This document shows, piece by piece, positions 45,122 through 54,933 of a stretch of DNA of 64,000 nt (within the stretch, counting starts at the first letter, position 1; every line of letters begins with the position of its first letter). The notes beneath the pieces were generated by a model. It made no database searches. It was not told where the DNA came from and saw only the letters and a list, made by a program, of their open reading frames with translations. A program made the position numbers and the translations under genes. Source of the stretch: Deltaproteobacteria bacterium (lineage in GTDB: Bacteria; Bdellovibrionota; UBA2394); the NCBI GenBank assembly GCA_017302715.1, contig JAFLCD010000003.1, positions 147,154-211,153 on the forward strand, in the 5' to 3' direction.

Positions 45122-47758
45122 GTGAAGGCGGATGATCTTCAAGAAAAAAAAAGAGGGCGAGTCATTTGGGCGAAATTTATTCGCATCGCGGCAGTTTTTT
45201 CGGCCATCCTTTTGGCGGCTTTTTTAACTGGCTCCTTTGTACTTTTAATTTTGCTCAACCGCGGATTGCCTTCGGTCGAAAGTCTTAAACATTACGAACC
45301 CAAAGAAGTCAGCCAAGTGTTTTCGGAACATGGCGAACTCATTGGTGAATTTTATGACGAACGGCGCTATGTCGCTAAAGAAATTCCTGAGCGAGTGCGA
45401 CAGGCATTTATTGCTGCAGAGGATTCAAATTTTTATTTTCATAAAGGCGTAGATTTTGTCGGAGTTTTGCGCGCCGCGTATGTCAATATGACGTCGCATG
45501 GTCTTCGACAAGGTGCGAGTACGATTACGCAACAAGTCGCGCGCGGATTTCTGCTGAGCCCCGAAAAAACTTTCTCAAGAAAACTCAAAGAAGTGATTTT
45601 GGCGTGGCAAATTGAAAATAATTTAACCAAAGATGAAATACTTCATCTTTATTTGAATCATATTTATTTAGGAAATGGTGCTTACGGAGTCGCCGCTGCA
45701 GCCAAAGTTTATTTTGGAAAAGAATTGCATGATATCAGTATTGCCGAAGCGGCGATCTTAGGCGGCTTGCCTCAAGCTCCTTCGAGATATTCTCCTTCTA
45801 AAAATCCTGATCGAGTGAAGCGGCGTCAGCTCTATGTTTTAAAGCAAATGCATAAAAATAATTTCATCTCTGCCGACGAAGCAGCTGCAGCTGGTACGGA
45901 AGATATTTTTATTCAGCCATCGTATGAAATTAATAAAAGCTTAGCTCCTTATTTTACAGAATACGTTCGTCAGTACGTGATGAACAAATACGGTTCAGCC
46001 AATATTTTAAAAAATGGATTCAAAATTTTCACAACTCTTGATGTCGATATGAATCATGCTGGCGAGAATGCGCTTCGTAAGGGCTTAAGCGAACTCGAAA
46101 AACGACAAGGGTATCAAGGACCACTCAAACGACTCAATGCCGCGCAGATGAAAGATTATTTTAAGGGAAGAGAATTCGAAGAGCGCGAAGACGAGACTGT
46201 GGTGCCAATTCAGGAGTTAGAAGTTTCGGCAACTGAAGCTCAAGGTAAGGGTGAGATTCGAATGAAGCCCCCGCGAAAATTAGAAGTGGGAGAGTGGCTT
46301 GAAGGTTTAGTGCAAAAAGTGGACGACGCCAAGGGTGAAGCTTTAGTGGAGTACGAACCAAATTATTTTGCACGCATTAGCTATGAAGATGTCCGATGGG
46401 CGCATCCTAAATATGCATCGGATGACGATGATGTAGCAGTGCGAGGCGTTTCAAAAATTTCGGATGTGCTCAAAGTTGGCGATGTCATTTTAATGTCTGT
46501 TAAAAATCCAAATGCAAAACCAGTGGAAGCTTTTTTGGAGCAACAAACCGAGGTTGAAGGCGCTCTCTTAAGTATGGATCCGCACAACGGTTATGTAAAA
46601 GCGATGATAGGCGGATACGATTTTAATCGTTCGCAATTTAATCGTGCCGTTCAAGCGAAGCGGCAGCCTGGTTCTGCCTTTAAGCCGATCATTTATGCAG
46701 CTGCGCTAGATATGGGATTTACTCCTGCAAGTGTGCTGCAAGATTCACCTATTACTTTTGAAAATGCAGCTGATCAAGATAAATGGCGCCCAAGTAATTT
46801 TGATCAAAAGTTTGTAGGCGATACTACTTTAAGAAATTCTCTTTTAGCTTCGCGAAATATTACGACTATTAAACTTTTGAACTCCATTGGAATTGATACC
46901 GCGGTCGATTATGCGCGCAAGCTCGGAATCGAAAGTAATCTTCAAAGAGATTTTACATTAGGATTAGGTTCGTCGGTCGTAACCCTTCCTGAAATTTTGC
47001 AGCCTTATATTGTTTTTGCGACGGGAGGTTATCGAAAGAAACCGTTGATGATTAAAAAAATTATCGATCGAAATGGCCTCGTGGTTGAAGACAATGTCGG
47101 CGAAGATTTTGCCGCCAGCTCGATCGAAGCTGTTCGTACTTCGGTTGGAGAGCTTAAAAAAGATGTAGCCGCTATTGAATTTGCTAAAACTCCTTCATCT
47201 CAAAAAGAAGAATCGGTTTCGTTTTTGCAAGACGCAGAGAACGATTCGAAAGTGAAAAGAAAAATTATTACCTCGGCCTTGAAGCCTGGCCAAGTGCTGA
47301 GCACAGAGACAAGTTTCTTGATGACTCAGCTGTTAAAAGAAAATGTTTTGTATGGATCGGGACGACGGGCCCGAGATTTGGATAGGCCTGCTTGTGGAAA
47401 AACAGGAACCACGGATGAAAACCGCGATGCATGGTTTGTCGGATTCACTCCGAATCTCGTAACGGGAGTTTGGGTGGGCTACGATGATCTTCGAATCTTA
47501 GGAAAACAAGAGACGGGTTCGCGAGCTGCAGTTCCGATTTGGCTAGACTATATGATGAAGGCGACCGCTCCTTATCCAAAAACAGATTTTCCAGTTCCCG
47601 AATCTATTGAGTTTGCAAGAATTGATCCGAAGACTGGTGGACTTGCATCTCCTAAAGATAAGACAGGAATTTTTGAAGCTTTTGTAAAAGGTACGGCGCC
47701 GACAGAAGAAAAGTCTGCGCCAACTAGCGACAGTGATCTTTATCAGAGAGAGCAGTAA
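45122..47758 (+). CDS. mrcA: Penicillin-binding protein 1A (bifunctional)
   Basis: 878 residues. A membrane anchor at ~22-45 precedes the GT51 glycosyltransferase domain (catalytic E100 in IAAEDSNFYFHKG, and RQGASTITQQVAR). Between ~330 and 480 is the OB-like insert of PBP1A. The transpeptidase domain has S518-x-x-K521 in GSAFKP, SRN, and CGKTGTTDENRDAWFVG. Start is a GTG. It polymerises and cross-links peptidoglycan in the periplasm. tatB follows 2 bases after the stop. Confidence 0.96.
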   Translation: MKADDLQEKKRGRVIWAKFIRIAAVFSAILLAAFLTGSFVLLILLNRGLPSVESLKHYEPKEVSQVFSEHGELIGEFYDERRYVAKEIPERVRQAFIAAEDSNFYFHKGVDFVGVLRAAYVNMTSHGLRQGASTITQQVARGFLLSPEKTFSRKLKEVILAWQIENNLTKDEILHLYLNHIYLGNGAYGVAAAAKVYFGKELHDISIAEAAILGGLPQAPSRYSPSKNPDRVKRRQLYVLKQMHKNNFISADEAAAAGTEDIFIQPSYEINKSLAPYFTEYVRQYVMNKYGSANILKNGFKIFTTLDVDMNHAGENALRKGLSELEKRQGYQGPLKRLNAAQMKDYFKGREFEEREDETVVPIQELEVSATEAQGKGEIRMKPPRKLEVGEWLEGLVQKVDDAKGEALVEYEPNYFARISYEDVRWAHPKYASDDDDVAVRGVSKISDVLKVGDVILMSVKNPNAKPVEAFLEQQTEVEGALLSMDPHNGYVKAMIGGYDFNRSQFNRAVQAKRQPGSAFKPIIYAAALDMGFTPASVLQDSPITFENAADQDKWRPSNFDQKFVGDTTLRNSLLASRNITTIKLLNSIGIDTAVDYARKLGIESNLQRDFTLGLGSSVVTLPEILQPYIVFATGGYRKKPLMIKKIIDRNGLVVEDNVGEDFAASSIEAVRTSVGELKKDVAAIEFAKTPSSQKEESVSFLQDAENDSKVKRKIITSALKPGQVLSTETSFLMTQLLKENVLYGSGRRARDLDRPACGKTGTTDENRDAWFVGFTPNLVTGVWVGYDDLRILGKQETGSRAAVPIWLDYMMKATAPYPKTDFPVPESIEFARIDPKTGGLASPKDKTGIFEAFVKGTAPTEEKSAPTSDSDLYQREQ

Positions 47759-47760
47759 CG

Positions 47761-48051
47761 ATGTTCGGAATTGGTGGCAGCGAACTTATTATTCTTTCAA
47801 TAGCCTTGGTGATTATCATCGGCCCCAAGCAATTGCCAACCGTCATGCAAACTCTCGGAAAATTTGTGCGAGAAATTATGAATGCGCGCAGCGATTTCAT
47901 GAAGAGCATTGATGAAGATGAAAGCCTTCGCTCCGTTAAGAAATCTTATGAAGATGTAAAAAATGCTGTGGATTCAAAAGTTAAAGATTTGAAATCGCAA
48001 ATTGAAAGCGAAGTAAAAAAAGTTGCAGACAAAGAGGATTCCTCTTCATGA
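47761..48051 (+). CDS. tatB: Sec-independent protein translocase TatB-like
   Basis: 96 residues with one membrane helix (SELIILSIALVIIIGPKQLP), an amphipathic helix and a charged tail. Glu8 after the FGIGG start and the GPKQLP turn are TatB-type; TatA proteins have a polar residue there and usually an FG motif before the amphipathic helix. No separate tatA is beside it, so this may serve both roles or tatA lies elsewhere. It overlaps tatC (ATGA). Confidence 0.88.
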   Translation: MFGIGGSELIILSIALVIIIGPKQLPTVMQTLGKFVREIMNARSDFMKSIDEDESLRSVKKSYEDVKNAVDSKVKDLKSQIESEVKKVADKEDSSS

Positions 48052-48794
48052 GCGAAATGTCTTTGATGGAACATTTGGTCGAGTTGCGTAAAAGAATTAT
48101 TTATTCGCTTCTTGGTGTCTTGGTTGGATTTGGAATCGTTTATTATTTCTCGGCCCAAGTCTTTGCATGGTTGATTGAGCCGCTTTGTCATATCTTTGAA
48201 AATGCAGCTCAATGCTCTATTGTGTTTACAGATTTAACCGAACCTTTCTTTGTTTATTTGAAAGTGGGATTTGTTGGGGGAATTTTTCTAGCAGCTCCTT
48301 GGATTTTTTATCAGATCTGGTGTTTTATCAGCCCAGGGTTACGCGCGGAAGAAAGAAAATATGTTGTTCCCTTTGTTGTGATTGCCAGCTTGATGTTTAT
48401 AGGCGGAGCTCTTTCGGCATATTATTTTTTCTTCCCTGTCGCTTTTCATTTTTTAATTTCTCAAGCGGTGGAGCCTATTCGTCCGATGTTGAGCATGGGA
48501 TCGTATTATAGTTTTGCTTCTACTTTACTTTTAGTTTTTGGAATTGTTTCCGAACTTCCTGTATTGATTATTCTGCTCAATGTTTTGGGAGTTCTCTCAG
48601 CGGCTGGACTTTGGCGAACCTGGCGGATTGCAGTCGCTGCGATTTTTATTGCGGCAGCCATTATTACTCCGCCGGATCCTTACTCTATGCTCTTTATGGC
48701 GATTCCACTTTCTTTGCTTTATCTTTTAAGTTTGGTGATCTGCTCTCTTCTTGAAAAACTTAAAGCTCGTTCGGGTGGTAAAAATTCTTTATGA
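48048..48794 (+). CDS. tatC: Sec-independent protein translocase TatC
   Basis: 248 residues with six helices. The N-terminal SLMEHLVELRKRI is the signal-binding signature, and FISPGLRAEERKYV is the first periplasmic loop after helix 2. Exports folded proteins with twin-Arg signals across the inner membrane. Overlaps tatB and crcB by 4 bases each. Confidence 0.96.
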   Translation: MSEMSLMEHLVELRKRIIYSLLGVLVGFGIVYYFSAQVFAWLIEPLCHIFENAAQCSIVFTDLTEPFFVYLKVGFVGGIFLAAPWIFYQIWCFISPGLRAEERKYVVPFVVIASLMFIGGALSAYYFFFPVAFHFLISQAVEPIRPMLSMGSYYSFASTLLLVFGIVSELPVLIILLNVLGVLSAAGLWRTWRIAVAAIFIAAAIITPPDPYSMLFMAIPLSLLYLLSLVICSLLEKLKARSGGKNSL

Positions 48795-49135
48795 CGAATG
48801 GCTTAGCTATTTTTATAGGTGGAGGATTAGGTTCTTTAGCACGATGGATGATGGTTGCAAAATTTCATCCACCTCTTGGAACTTTACTCGTTAATTGGCT
48901 TGGAAGTTTAGTGATAGGATATCTCGCGCAGAAATTAGCGGGCGAACACTTATGGATTTCGCTCTTTTGCATCGGAATTTTAGGCGGATTTACGACCTTT
49001 TCTGCTTTTTCATGGGACGTTCTAAAACTTTCAGGTACAAATTTTGAGTGGAAAGCTTTGACCTATATTCTCGCAAGCGTGATCGGCGCGATTGCTCTTT
49101 GTTTTTTAGGTCGAAACCTCGCCATCAAATTCTAA
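48791..49135 (+). CDS. crcB: Fluoride channel CrcB/Fluc
   Basis: 114 residues, four helices. Motifs: GGGLGSLARW, TLLVNWLGSLVIG with the pore Asn, and GGFTTFSAFSWD with the fluoride track Phe residues and the central Na+ site. Dual-topology dimers export fluoride. I see no fluoride riboswitch upstream since it is within the tat transcript. Confidence 0.94.
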   Translation: MTNGLAIFIGGGLGSLARWMMVAKFHPPLGTLLVNWLGSLVIGYLAQKLAGEHLWISLFCIGILGGFTTFSAFSWDVLKLSGTNFEWKALTYILASVIGAIALCFLGRNLAIKF

Positions 49136-49154
49136 AAAATATCAGGAGAACCCC

Positions 49155-49898
49155 ATGTTAAGTAGCGGTCAGCAAAGAGTCGATCAGCGTAAAGCCGATG
49201 ATCTTCGTGTTATTCGCGTAAAAAAATCCCCACAACGTGACCCATCGGGAAGTGTTTTAATTGAGTGGGGAAATACCCATGTGCTGTGTTCTGTGAATGT
49301 AGAGGAAAAATTACCACCTTGGATGCAAGGTGAGAAATCTGGATGGATAACCGCGGAATATGGAATGTTGCCTGGATGTTCGGATAAACGAATTCATCGC
49401 GATCGCATTCGCTCAACGGGAAGAACTCATGAAATTCAAAGACTCATCGGCAGAAGTATTCGCGCTTGTATTGATCTCGACGCGCTTGGTCCTCGAACCG
49501 TGCAAATTGATTGCGATGTGATTCAGGCCGATGGTGGAACTCGCGTTGCATCGATCACCGGAAGTTATCTTGCATTTCGTTTAGCGCTTGAAAAAATGAA
49601 AGAGAAAAAAATTATTTCTAGAATTCCTGAGACTACGATGGTGGCGGCCGTTTCGGTTGGAAGAATCAATGGAGAGATGTTGCTCGATCTTAACTATGTC
49701 GAGGATGTGAAAGCTGAGCTCGATGCCAATATCGTCATGAATAGCAAATCTGAGTTTATTGAAATTCAAGGCACTGCCGAAGAGGGTTCATTCACTCGCG
49801 ATGAGTGGAATCAACTTTTAGATGTCTCAACGGTCGGCTGTAAAAAGATTTTTGAAATTCAGAAAGCGATGTTACTGGAGTGGGGACTGACGCCGTAG
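49155..49898 (+). CDS. rph: Ribonuclease PH
   Basis: Phosphorolytic 3'-5' exonuclease that trims tRNA 3' ends. Motifs: GSVLIEWGNTHVLC, TAEYGMLPGC, RIRSTGRTHEIQRLIGRS, and QADGGTRVASITG. Length 247 is typical (238). AGGAG lies upstream of the ATG (TATCAGGAGAACCCC). tRNA-Gln without encoded CCA makes 3' processing relevant here. Confidence 0.96.
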   Translation: MLSSGQQRVDQRKADDLRVIRVKKSPQRDPSGSVLIEWGNTHVLCSVNVEEKLPPWMQGEKSGWITAEYGMLPGCSDKRIHRDRIRSTGRTHEIQRLIGRSIRACIDLDALGPRTVQIDCDVIQADGGTRVASITGSYLAFRLALEKMKEKKIISRIPETTMVAAVSVGRINGEMLLDLNYVEDVKAELDANIVMNSKSEFIEIQGTAEEGSFTRDEWNQLLDVSTVGCKKIFEIQKAMLLEWGLTP

Positions 49899-49901
49899 TT
49901 T

Positions 49902-51494
49902 TTATTGTTGAGCGACAAGTCTTTCTTTAAGACTCTGAATAAGTTCTTCAACAGAAGTTCGATCAAAGCTTTCTTTAGATATTTTTAAATATTTCTCGAA
50001 TGCTTTGATCGCATCCTCAAAACGTTGATCATAAACATAGGATAGTCCCAAGCCGCGGTAAGAGGCTGCATTCGCCGGATCTAAATCAATGACATGTTGA
50101 AATTCTAAAGCAGCTTGTGCAGTTTGCTGCAATTTAAGATGCAACATTCCTTGTCGGAATGAATTTTCAATTTGCTCAAGTCTGTTTTTTTCGGCCTCAG
50201 CTAATTTTTTCTGCTGCGGCGTTTCTTGATTTTTAGGAAAATGGGGTTGAGCAGGAATGGGTGATGTCTTTTCTAAACTCAAAGAGTGAGCTCGACTTTG
50301 AATGGACTCAATTGAATTCGCCTCTGCTTTTTCACTGGGAGTCTGAATATTCGCGGCGGACGGAATAGAATTGGTCGCTGAAGAAATTTCTGATTCTAGT
50401 CTAGCCGCTTCTTTGTTGAGAGAATTTGAATTACTTGGTTTAGGAATATTATCTAACAAAACAGCGATAATAAATCCCAGTGCGGCAGCTCCAGCTAAAG
50501 CAAATGCCGTTCGAGAAACTTTATCTTTTAATGAGTAAGGTTTTGAAGCATTCGAAGTTACAGATGCAGGCTTAGGTAAACTTAAAATATTTGGAACGGG
50601 CCATTCAATAGCTTTTGATTCTGATTTCTCTGTCTGTTTTAAAATTTCAGCTTCAGTAGTCTTTTTGGTAATTTCTGATTTTCTTTGAATTTCTGTTTGG
50701 TCGAGGCGAGCGATTGGAGCCAAAAGCTTTGTGTTTCTAAAAAAATTCATGGTGATTGAATTTAGAAAGCCTTTGCAGAGACTTTCAAAATCTCTCGTCG
50801 TTCCGTTAGACAAAGATTTCCAAGTGGGGACTTCACCAAAAAGATATTCAGTCGCGCTTGAATTTTCTGAATAATCAAAATGATAGGGAAAAATGGAGTA
50901 GTATTCTTCGTCGTCTGCTTGAATAGGTTGAGATTCCCAATCATTATATTTGACGGCTAAGTTAGAGGGATTTTCTTGATAGAGATCTAAAAGTAAAGAA
51001 GTTGGTTTAAGAAGTCTGCCTGGTTGTTCAATCTTAACGAGCCAGCTGCTTAAGCAATCGGGGCAAGTTACCTTCACAGCATTTTGATCGACGATTTCAG
51101 GATCAGGATTGAAAACTTCTCGACAGCTAATGCACAAGATCTCGGATGCGAGAAACGCGAGAGTTTCATGAAAGTCATCTTCATGAATCGGAATTTCTTC
51201 GATTTGAATTTCGATTTCTAAAAATTTTCTGTGTCCTGAAGCGGGAAGTGGAACTTCAAGAGTTTTCAAAACTCTACACGCAGCTTCGTAGACGTAGCCA
51301 ATTTGATTCGGCAATCGAATGGGTAAACAAACTTTGTGTGCACGAAATTGTTTTTCGGTGGTTTCGAGCAGAAAAGTAATTTGGGGAAATCGGCTGACGT
51401 CGAGACCAGCATTTTCAAAGAAAGATTTCACGGGATGTTCCACTGGGTCTGGAACCGTGAAGCTGCGTTCGAATCCGTAATCTTTGGCCGACAT
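49902..51494 (-). CDS. Zinc-ribbon, transmembrane, TPR protein of unknown role
   Basis: 530 residues. Residues ~125-160 hold two CxxC pairs (ILCISCREVF and CPDCLSSW), a zinc ribbon. One membrane helix (FALAGAAALGFIIAVLLD) sits at ~330-350, then a Ser/Pro/Glu-rich linker and two or three TPR units near the C-terminus (AALEFQHVIDLDPANAASYR and DAIKAFEKYLKISKE). It would place TPRs outside the cytoplasm with a cytoplasmic zinc domain, by topology prediction. No signal peptide. No family name can be given. The rph gene ends 4 bases away on the other strand. Confidence 0.6.
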   Translation of the reverse strand: MSAKDYGFERSFTVPDPVEHPVKSFFENAGLDVSRFPQITFLLETTEKQFRAHKVCLPIRLPNQIGYVYEAACRVLKTLEVPLPASGHRKFLEIEIQIEEIPIHEDDFHETLAFLASEILCISCREVFNPDPEIVDQNAVKVTCPDCLSSWLVKIEQPGRLLKPTSLLLDLYQENPSNLAVKYNDWESQPIQADDEEYYSIFPYHFDYSENSSATEYLFGEVPTWKSLSNGTTRDFESLCKGFLNSITMNFFRNTKLLAPIARLDQTEIQRKSEITKKTTEAEILKQTEKSESKAIEWPVPNILSLPKPASVTSNASKPYSLKDKVSRTAFALAGAAALGFIIAVLLDNIPKPSNSNSLNKEAARLESEISSATNSIPSAANIQTPSEKAEANSIESIQSRAHSLSLEKTSPIPAQPHFPKNQETPQQKKLAEAEKNRLEQIENSFRQGMLHLKLQQTAQAALEFQHVIDLDPANAASYRGLGLSYVYDQRFEDAIKAFEKYLKISKESFDRTSVEELIQSLKERLVAQQ

Positions 51495-51574
51495 CGAACA
51501 TAAATAAGTACAATCTTCGTGCCAACTAAATGGCGTGTAATTTCAATAACTTAGAAAAGGGCTATGCATTTTTT

Positions 51575-52624
51575 TCAAGGCCGTAAAAACACAATTTTTC
51601 CATCCTGCTCTGCGGCTTCCATTAAGGCGAATCCAGCCTTGGGATGATAAAAATCAAATTCTGCTGCAATTTTGGGTGTGATTTTGGATTTTGTTATCCA
51701 AGAAATCATTTCTTTAAAGTGCGCAAGACTTCCCATCGTTGAACCCAGCAATTGAAGTTGTCTGAAATAAAGATGTCTTAAATCGATTTTGCCTTCGAAT
51801 CCTGTGGTGGCGCCGCAAGTTATGAATTTTCCGCCAGTTTTTAAAAGTCGAATATTCATTTCAAAAAATTTCTCACCGAGATGATCAAAAATAATTGAAA
51901 CTTTTTCATTTGTTTTGCCGGCGGCCCAATTTTTTATTTCATCTGAAGTTTGAGAGCCGAATTGAAAAGTTTGGATTCCCTTTTTCTGCCAAAAGCTGAG
52001 TTTATTTAAATCACGAGAGGTTATTGCGATCTGCTTTTTCAAACCAAAGGATAAAAGTAAATTTAAAATCGCTTGGCTGACGCCGCTGCCTGCACCATGA
52101 ACTAAAATCTTTCCATCAAATTTTTGCTTAGGTCTTAAGCCAGCTTTTTCGTAAACCATTTGCCAGGCCGTTAGATAAACCAAGGGCATAGCGGCAGCTT
52201 CAGCATTCGATAAATGTTTGGGCGCTAAAAAAATAAATTTCTTATGGGCAATAGTCTCTTCTGCAAAAACCCCAGAGGTGTTTTCTCCACGAATATGAAA
52301 ATCAGAACATAAATTTTCAGGAGCTGGCTTTCCATTTAGCTCTTTTCCTTGAGATTTCGCAGGATACAAAACGACTCTCTGGCCACGCTTAAATTTTTTT
52401 GATTTGGATTCGAGGACCTCAGCGCAGAGATCAGCTCCTAATATGTGTGGAAACTGATACGTCACTCGCGGAAGACCTTTAAGCACCCAAAGATCTAAAT
52501 GGTTAAGTGAGCCTGCTAAAAATTTTAAGCGCACTTCGCCCGATTTTAATTTTCCAGGCTGTGGCAAATCAGAGACTTCGATATTGTCTACGCTTCCTGT
52601 TTTCTGAATGAGAATGGCTTTCAT
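51575..52624 (-). CDS. MDR-family zinc-type alcohol dehydrogenase-like protein
   Basis: 349 residues. The first ~130 carry the GroES-like fold (AGSLNHLDLWVLKGLP), then a Rossmann part with ILVHGAGSGVSQAI. The structural zinc Cys set of classical enzymes is reduced to one Cys in ENLCSDFH, so it may be a zinc-poor or quinone-oxidoreductase type. NADPH use is likely but not certain. It is 2 bases after the ureohydrolase gene and last in the pepP operon. Confidence 0.8.
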   Translation of the reverse strand: MKAILIQKTGSVDNIEVSDLPQPGKLKSGEVRLKFLAGSLNHLDLWVLKGLPRVTYQFPHILGADLCAEVLESKSKKFKRGQRVVLYPAKSQGKELNGKPAPENLCSDFHIRGENTSGVFAEETIAHKKFIFLAPKHLSNAEAAAMPLVYLTAWQMVYEKAGLRPKQKFDGKILVHGAGSGVSQAILNLLLSFGLKKQIAITSRDLNKLSFWQKKGIQTFQFGSQTSDEIKNWAAGKTNEKVSIIFDHLGEKFFEMNIRLLKTGGKFITCGATTGFEGKIDLRHLYFRQLQLLGSTMGSLAHFKEMISWITKSKITPKIAAEFDFYHPKAGFALMEAAEQDGKIVFLRP

Positions 52625-52626
52625 AT

Positions 52627-53484
52627 TTAGATAGGATGAATAAATCGATAAGCAAAATTGGCGCCAAGACGAGCCGAGTCTTCATGAAGCGGATCATATT
52701 TAGGAGCGCATTCGTAAATTCCCATCCAATGTGAGCGCGGACTTAAAGCTTTGGCAGCTTTTAATCCTTCACGAATGCTTAATCCCGTCATGACGGGAGC
52801 TGAAACTCCGCGAATTCCTTGAAAAGCATCTAGGCAAACTGAAAGACCGACGAGTCCAGAAATGCTGGGGCAGGGACTTTCTTCGTCGTAGATGCGCACA
52901 CCTTTATTTTTTGCATATTCTTTGTGTGCTATAGAGTTGCATTGATCTTGAATTCCCCATTCGATCAAAGTGTATCCCCCAAATTTTTCGACAAATCTAT
53001 AAAAAGGAGTTCCTGAATTAAATTTATTCTGAATGACCGGCCGCACATCCAAATGCGCATCCATATTAAGAATGGAACCGCGAATAATTTCGGCATACGC
53101 AGCTGCATCGGGATAGCCATAATCATGGCCACCACCCAAGGTGATCACTCGATAACCTTTTTTGAGAAGCGCTTTCATTTTCGCTTCAGCTTCTTCGTGT
53201 CGCTTAGCGAGAGAAGACGATTTTAGTTTATCTTTAAGAATAAAAATTTTGGGAGTGCGAGAGCCTTGATAAACAAAGCGACCTAAATAAAATAAAATTC
53301 TTTTGGGACCATCTTTAGCGCCAGGTCGGCCTTTGTTTAAACGAATACCTTCGTCATCCGCATAAGAAACAATGACCACGCCTTCAGGTTGAGATTGTGA
53401 AAGCAGAGATTTTAAGCTCGAAACTTTCCAGTGATCCTGAATTCGAGGATCGTCATTTTGCTGTTTTAAAGTTTTGGACCGCAA
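52627..53484 (-). CDS. Ureohydrolase (arginase/formimidoylglutamase family)
   Basis: 285 residues. Mn-site motifs: TLGGGHDYGYPDA, LNMDAHLDVRP, SVCLDAFQGIRGVSAP, and near the end a Glu in CAPKYDP. The LDAF...GVSAP form is that of formimidoylglutamases (HutG) more than of arginases, although no other hut gene is here. It overlaps the end of pepP by 19 bases and is translated with it. The substrate could be formimidoylglutamate, arginine or agmatine. Confidence 0.85.
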   Translation of the reverse strand: MRSKTLKQQNDDPRIQDHWKVSSLKSLLSQSQPEGVVIVSYADDEGIRLNKGRPGAKDGPKRILFYLGRFVYQGSRTPKIFILKDKLKSSSLAKRHEEAEAKMKALLKKGYRVITLGGGHDYGYPDAAAYAEIIRGSILNMDAHLDVRPVIQNKFNSGTPFYRFVEKFGGYTLIEWGIQDQCNSIAHKEYAKNKGVRIYDEESPCPSISGLVGLSVCLDAFQGIRGVSAPVMTGLSIREGLKAAKALSPRSHWMGIYECAPKYDPLHEDSARLGANFAYRFIHPI

Positions 53485-54824
53485 GCTGCTTCAATATCCT
53501 CAACTGTTTTTGGACAACTTTCACTTAAGACATCATAAGATTTTTTTGTAACGAGTACATCGTCTTCAATCCGAATGCCAATTCCGCGATAAGCAGCAGG
53601 AACTCGCTTATCGTCCTTTCGAAAATAAAGTCCTGGCTCAATCGTTAAAACATTTCCCGGCATTAATTTTACAGATTCACTTGGATTTTCGACTCGTTTA
53701 TAAACGCCTCGATCATGCACATCGAGTCCAAGCCAGTGACTTGTCCCGTGTGGCATAAAATTTTTCCAAAGTCCTTTTTTCAAAATGACTTTTGGGCTTT
53801 GTTTAATAATTTTCATTTTTGAAAGTCCTTCGCAGAGAACTTTCACTGCTGCTATATGAGGTTTGAAAAAATCAACTCCAGGTTTCACAGCTTTAATCGC
53901 AGCGATCTGAGATTTTAAAACCCAATTATAAACTTCTTTTTGAGGGGGAGAAAATTTTCCTGAAATGGGATAGCAGCGAGTGATGTCCGATGCATAACCT
54001 TGATACTCAGCTCCTGCATCGATCAAAATAATTTCGCCGTCTTTAACTTTCGTATTATTTGCTCGGTAGTGAAGAGTGCAGGCGTTGTTTCCCGTCGCAA
54101 CAATAGATCCGTACGCAGGAAATTCTGATCCACCTTTTTTAAATTCTCTCTCTACTTCAGCAGCGATTTGATACTCAAATTGACCGGCTTTTGTGGTTCG
54201 CATCGCGCGAATATGTCCGCGAGCCGCTACTTCAGCGCTTCTTCTCATGATCGCGACTTCTTCAGAAGTTTTGACTTTTCGAATTTCATGGAGAGCAGGG
54301 CGAGGATCGCGAATATTTTTTACAATTGCTATGCCTCGATTGTTGTGATGAACCTTTGAAATCATGGCGACGATTTTTTGATCCCACTCAGGGTATTCTC
54401 CAAAGCCCCAAAATAAAGTGGGCGCTTGGCTCATATATTTTTCGGCTATCGTTTGAACTTTATGAATGTCAAACGCTTCGTCAAAGCCAAGTGCCTTCGG
54501 TGCTCTTTCAACTCCAAGTCTTTCGCCTTCCCAAATTTCACTTCCGCGTTCATGTGAAAGGTCACGGGGGCGCACTCCAATGCTCGTACGAGTTTTATTT
54601 CCAATCTTTTGAAGTAGAATCAAAGTGTCGGGTTCAGAGCATCCAGTCAGATATAAAAAATCTGAATTGGCTCGAAACGGAAAATGCGAATCATAGTTAC
54701 GTACGATCTCGCTACCGCTCCAAAAAAACGCAGTGAAACTCTGCTCATTTTTAGACAGCTCTTTCATGAGTCGATCGCGACGCTGCCGATAAGTTTTAAC
54801 TGAAAATGGTAAATTCAAATTCAT
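53466..54824 (-). CDS. pepP: Xaa-Pro aminopeptidase
   Basis: 452 residues, M24B type: removes an N-terminal residue before Pro. Metal ligands are seen in LIDAGAEYQGYASDITR (two Asp), HGTSHWLGLDVHD (His), EPGLYF (Glu) and IRIEDDVLV (Glu). The N-terminal creatinase-like domain (FRANSDFLYLTGCSEPD) is also present. First gene of a three-gene operon with the ureohydrolase and the MDR protein; divergent from metH. Confidence 0.93.
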   Translation of the reverse strand: MNLNLPFSVKTYRQRRDRLMKELSKNEQSFTAFFWSGSEIVRNYDSHFPFRANSDFLYLTGCSEPDTLILLQKIGNKTRTSIGVRPRDLSHERGSEIWEGERLGVERAPKALGFDEAFDIHKVQTIAEKYMSQAPTLFWGFGEYPEWDQKIVAMISKVHHNNRGIAIVKNIRDPRPALHEIRKVKTSEEVAIMRRSAEVAARGHIRAMRTTKAGQFEYQIAAEVEREFKKGGSEFPAYGSIVATGNNACTLHYRANNTKVKDGEIILIDAGAEYQGYASDITRCYPISGKFSPPQKEVYNWVLKSQIAAIKAVKPGVDFFKPHIAAVKVLCEGLSKMKIIKQSPKVILKKGLWKNFMPHGTSHWLGLDVHDRGVYKRVENPSESVKLMPGNVLTIEPGLYFRKDDKRVPAAYRGIGIRIEDDVLVTKKSYDVLSESCPKTVEDIEAACGPKL

Positions 54825-54933
54825 CTGTTTTACCGGGATTTTGCTCCTCGGCCTCCTTTTTTAGCTCCTCATATTAAGCGATTCTATCTTGCCTAAACTA
54901 GGCTTTTTTAAGATTTTCTGCCACTTTGATCGC

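Noticed and set aside
54825-54933. Possible cobalamin or SAM riboswitch before metH
   Set aside because: The region is too short and lacks the B12-box or SAM-riboswitch core.
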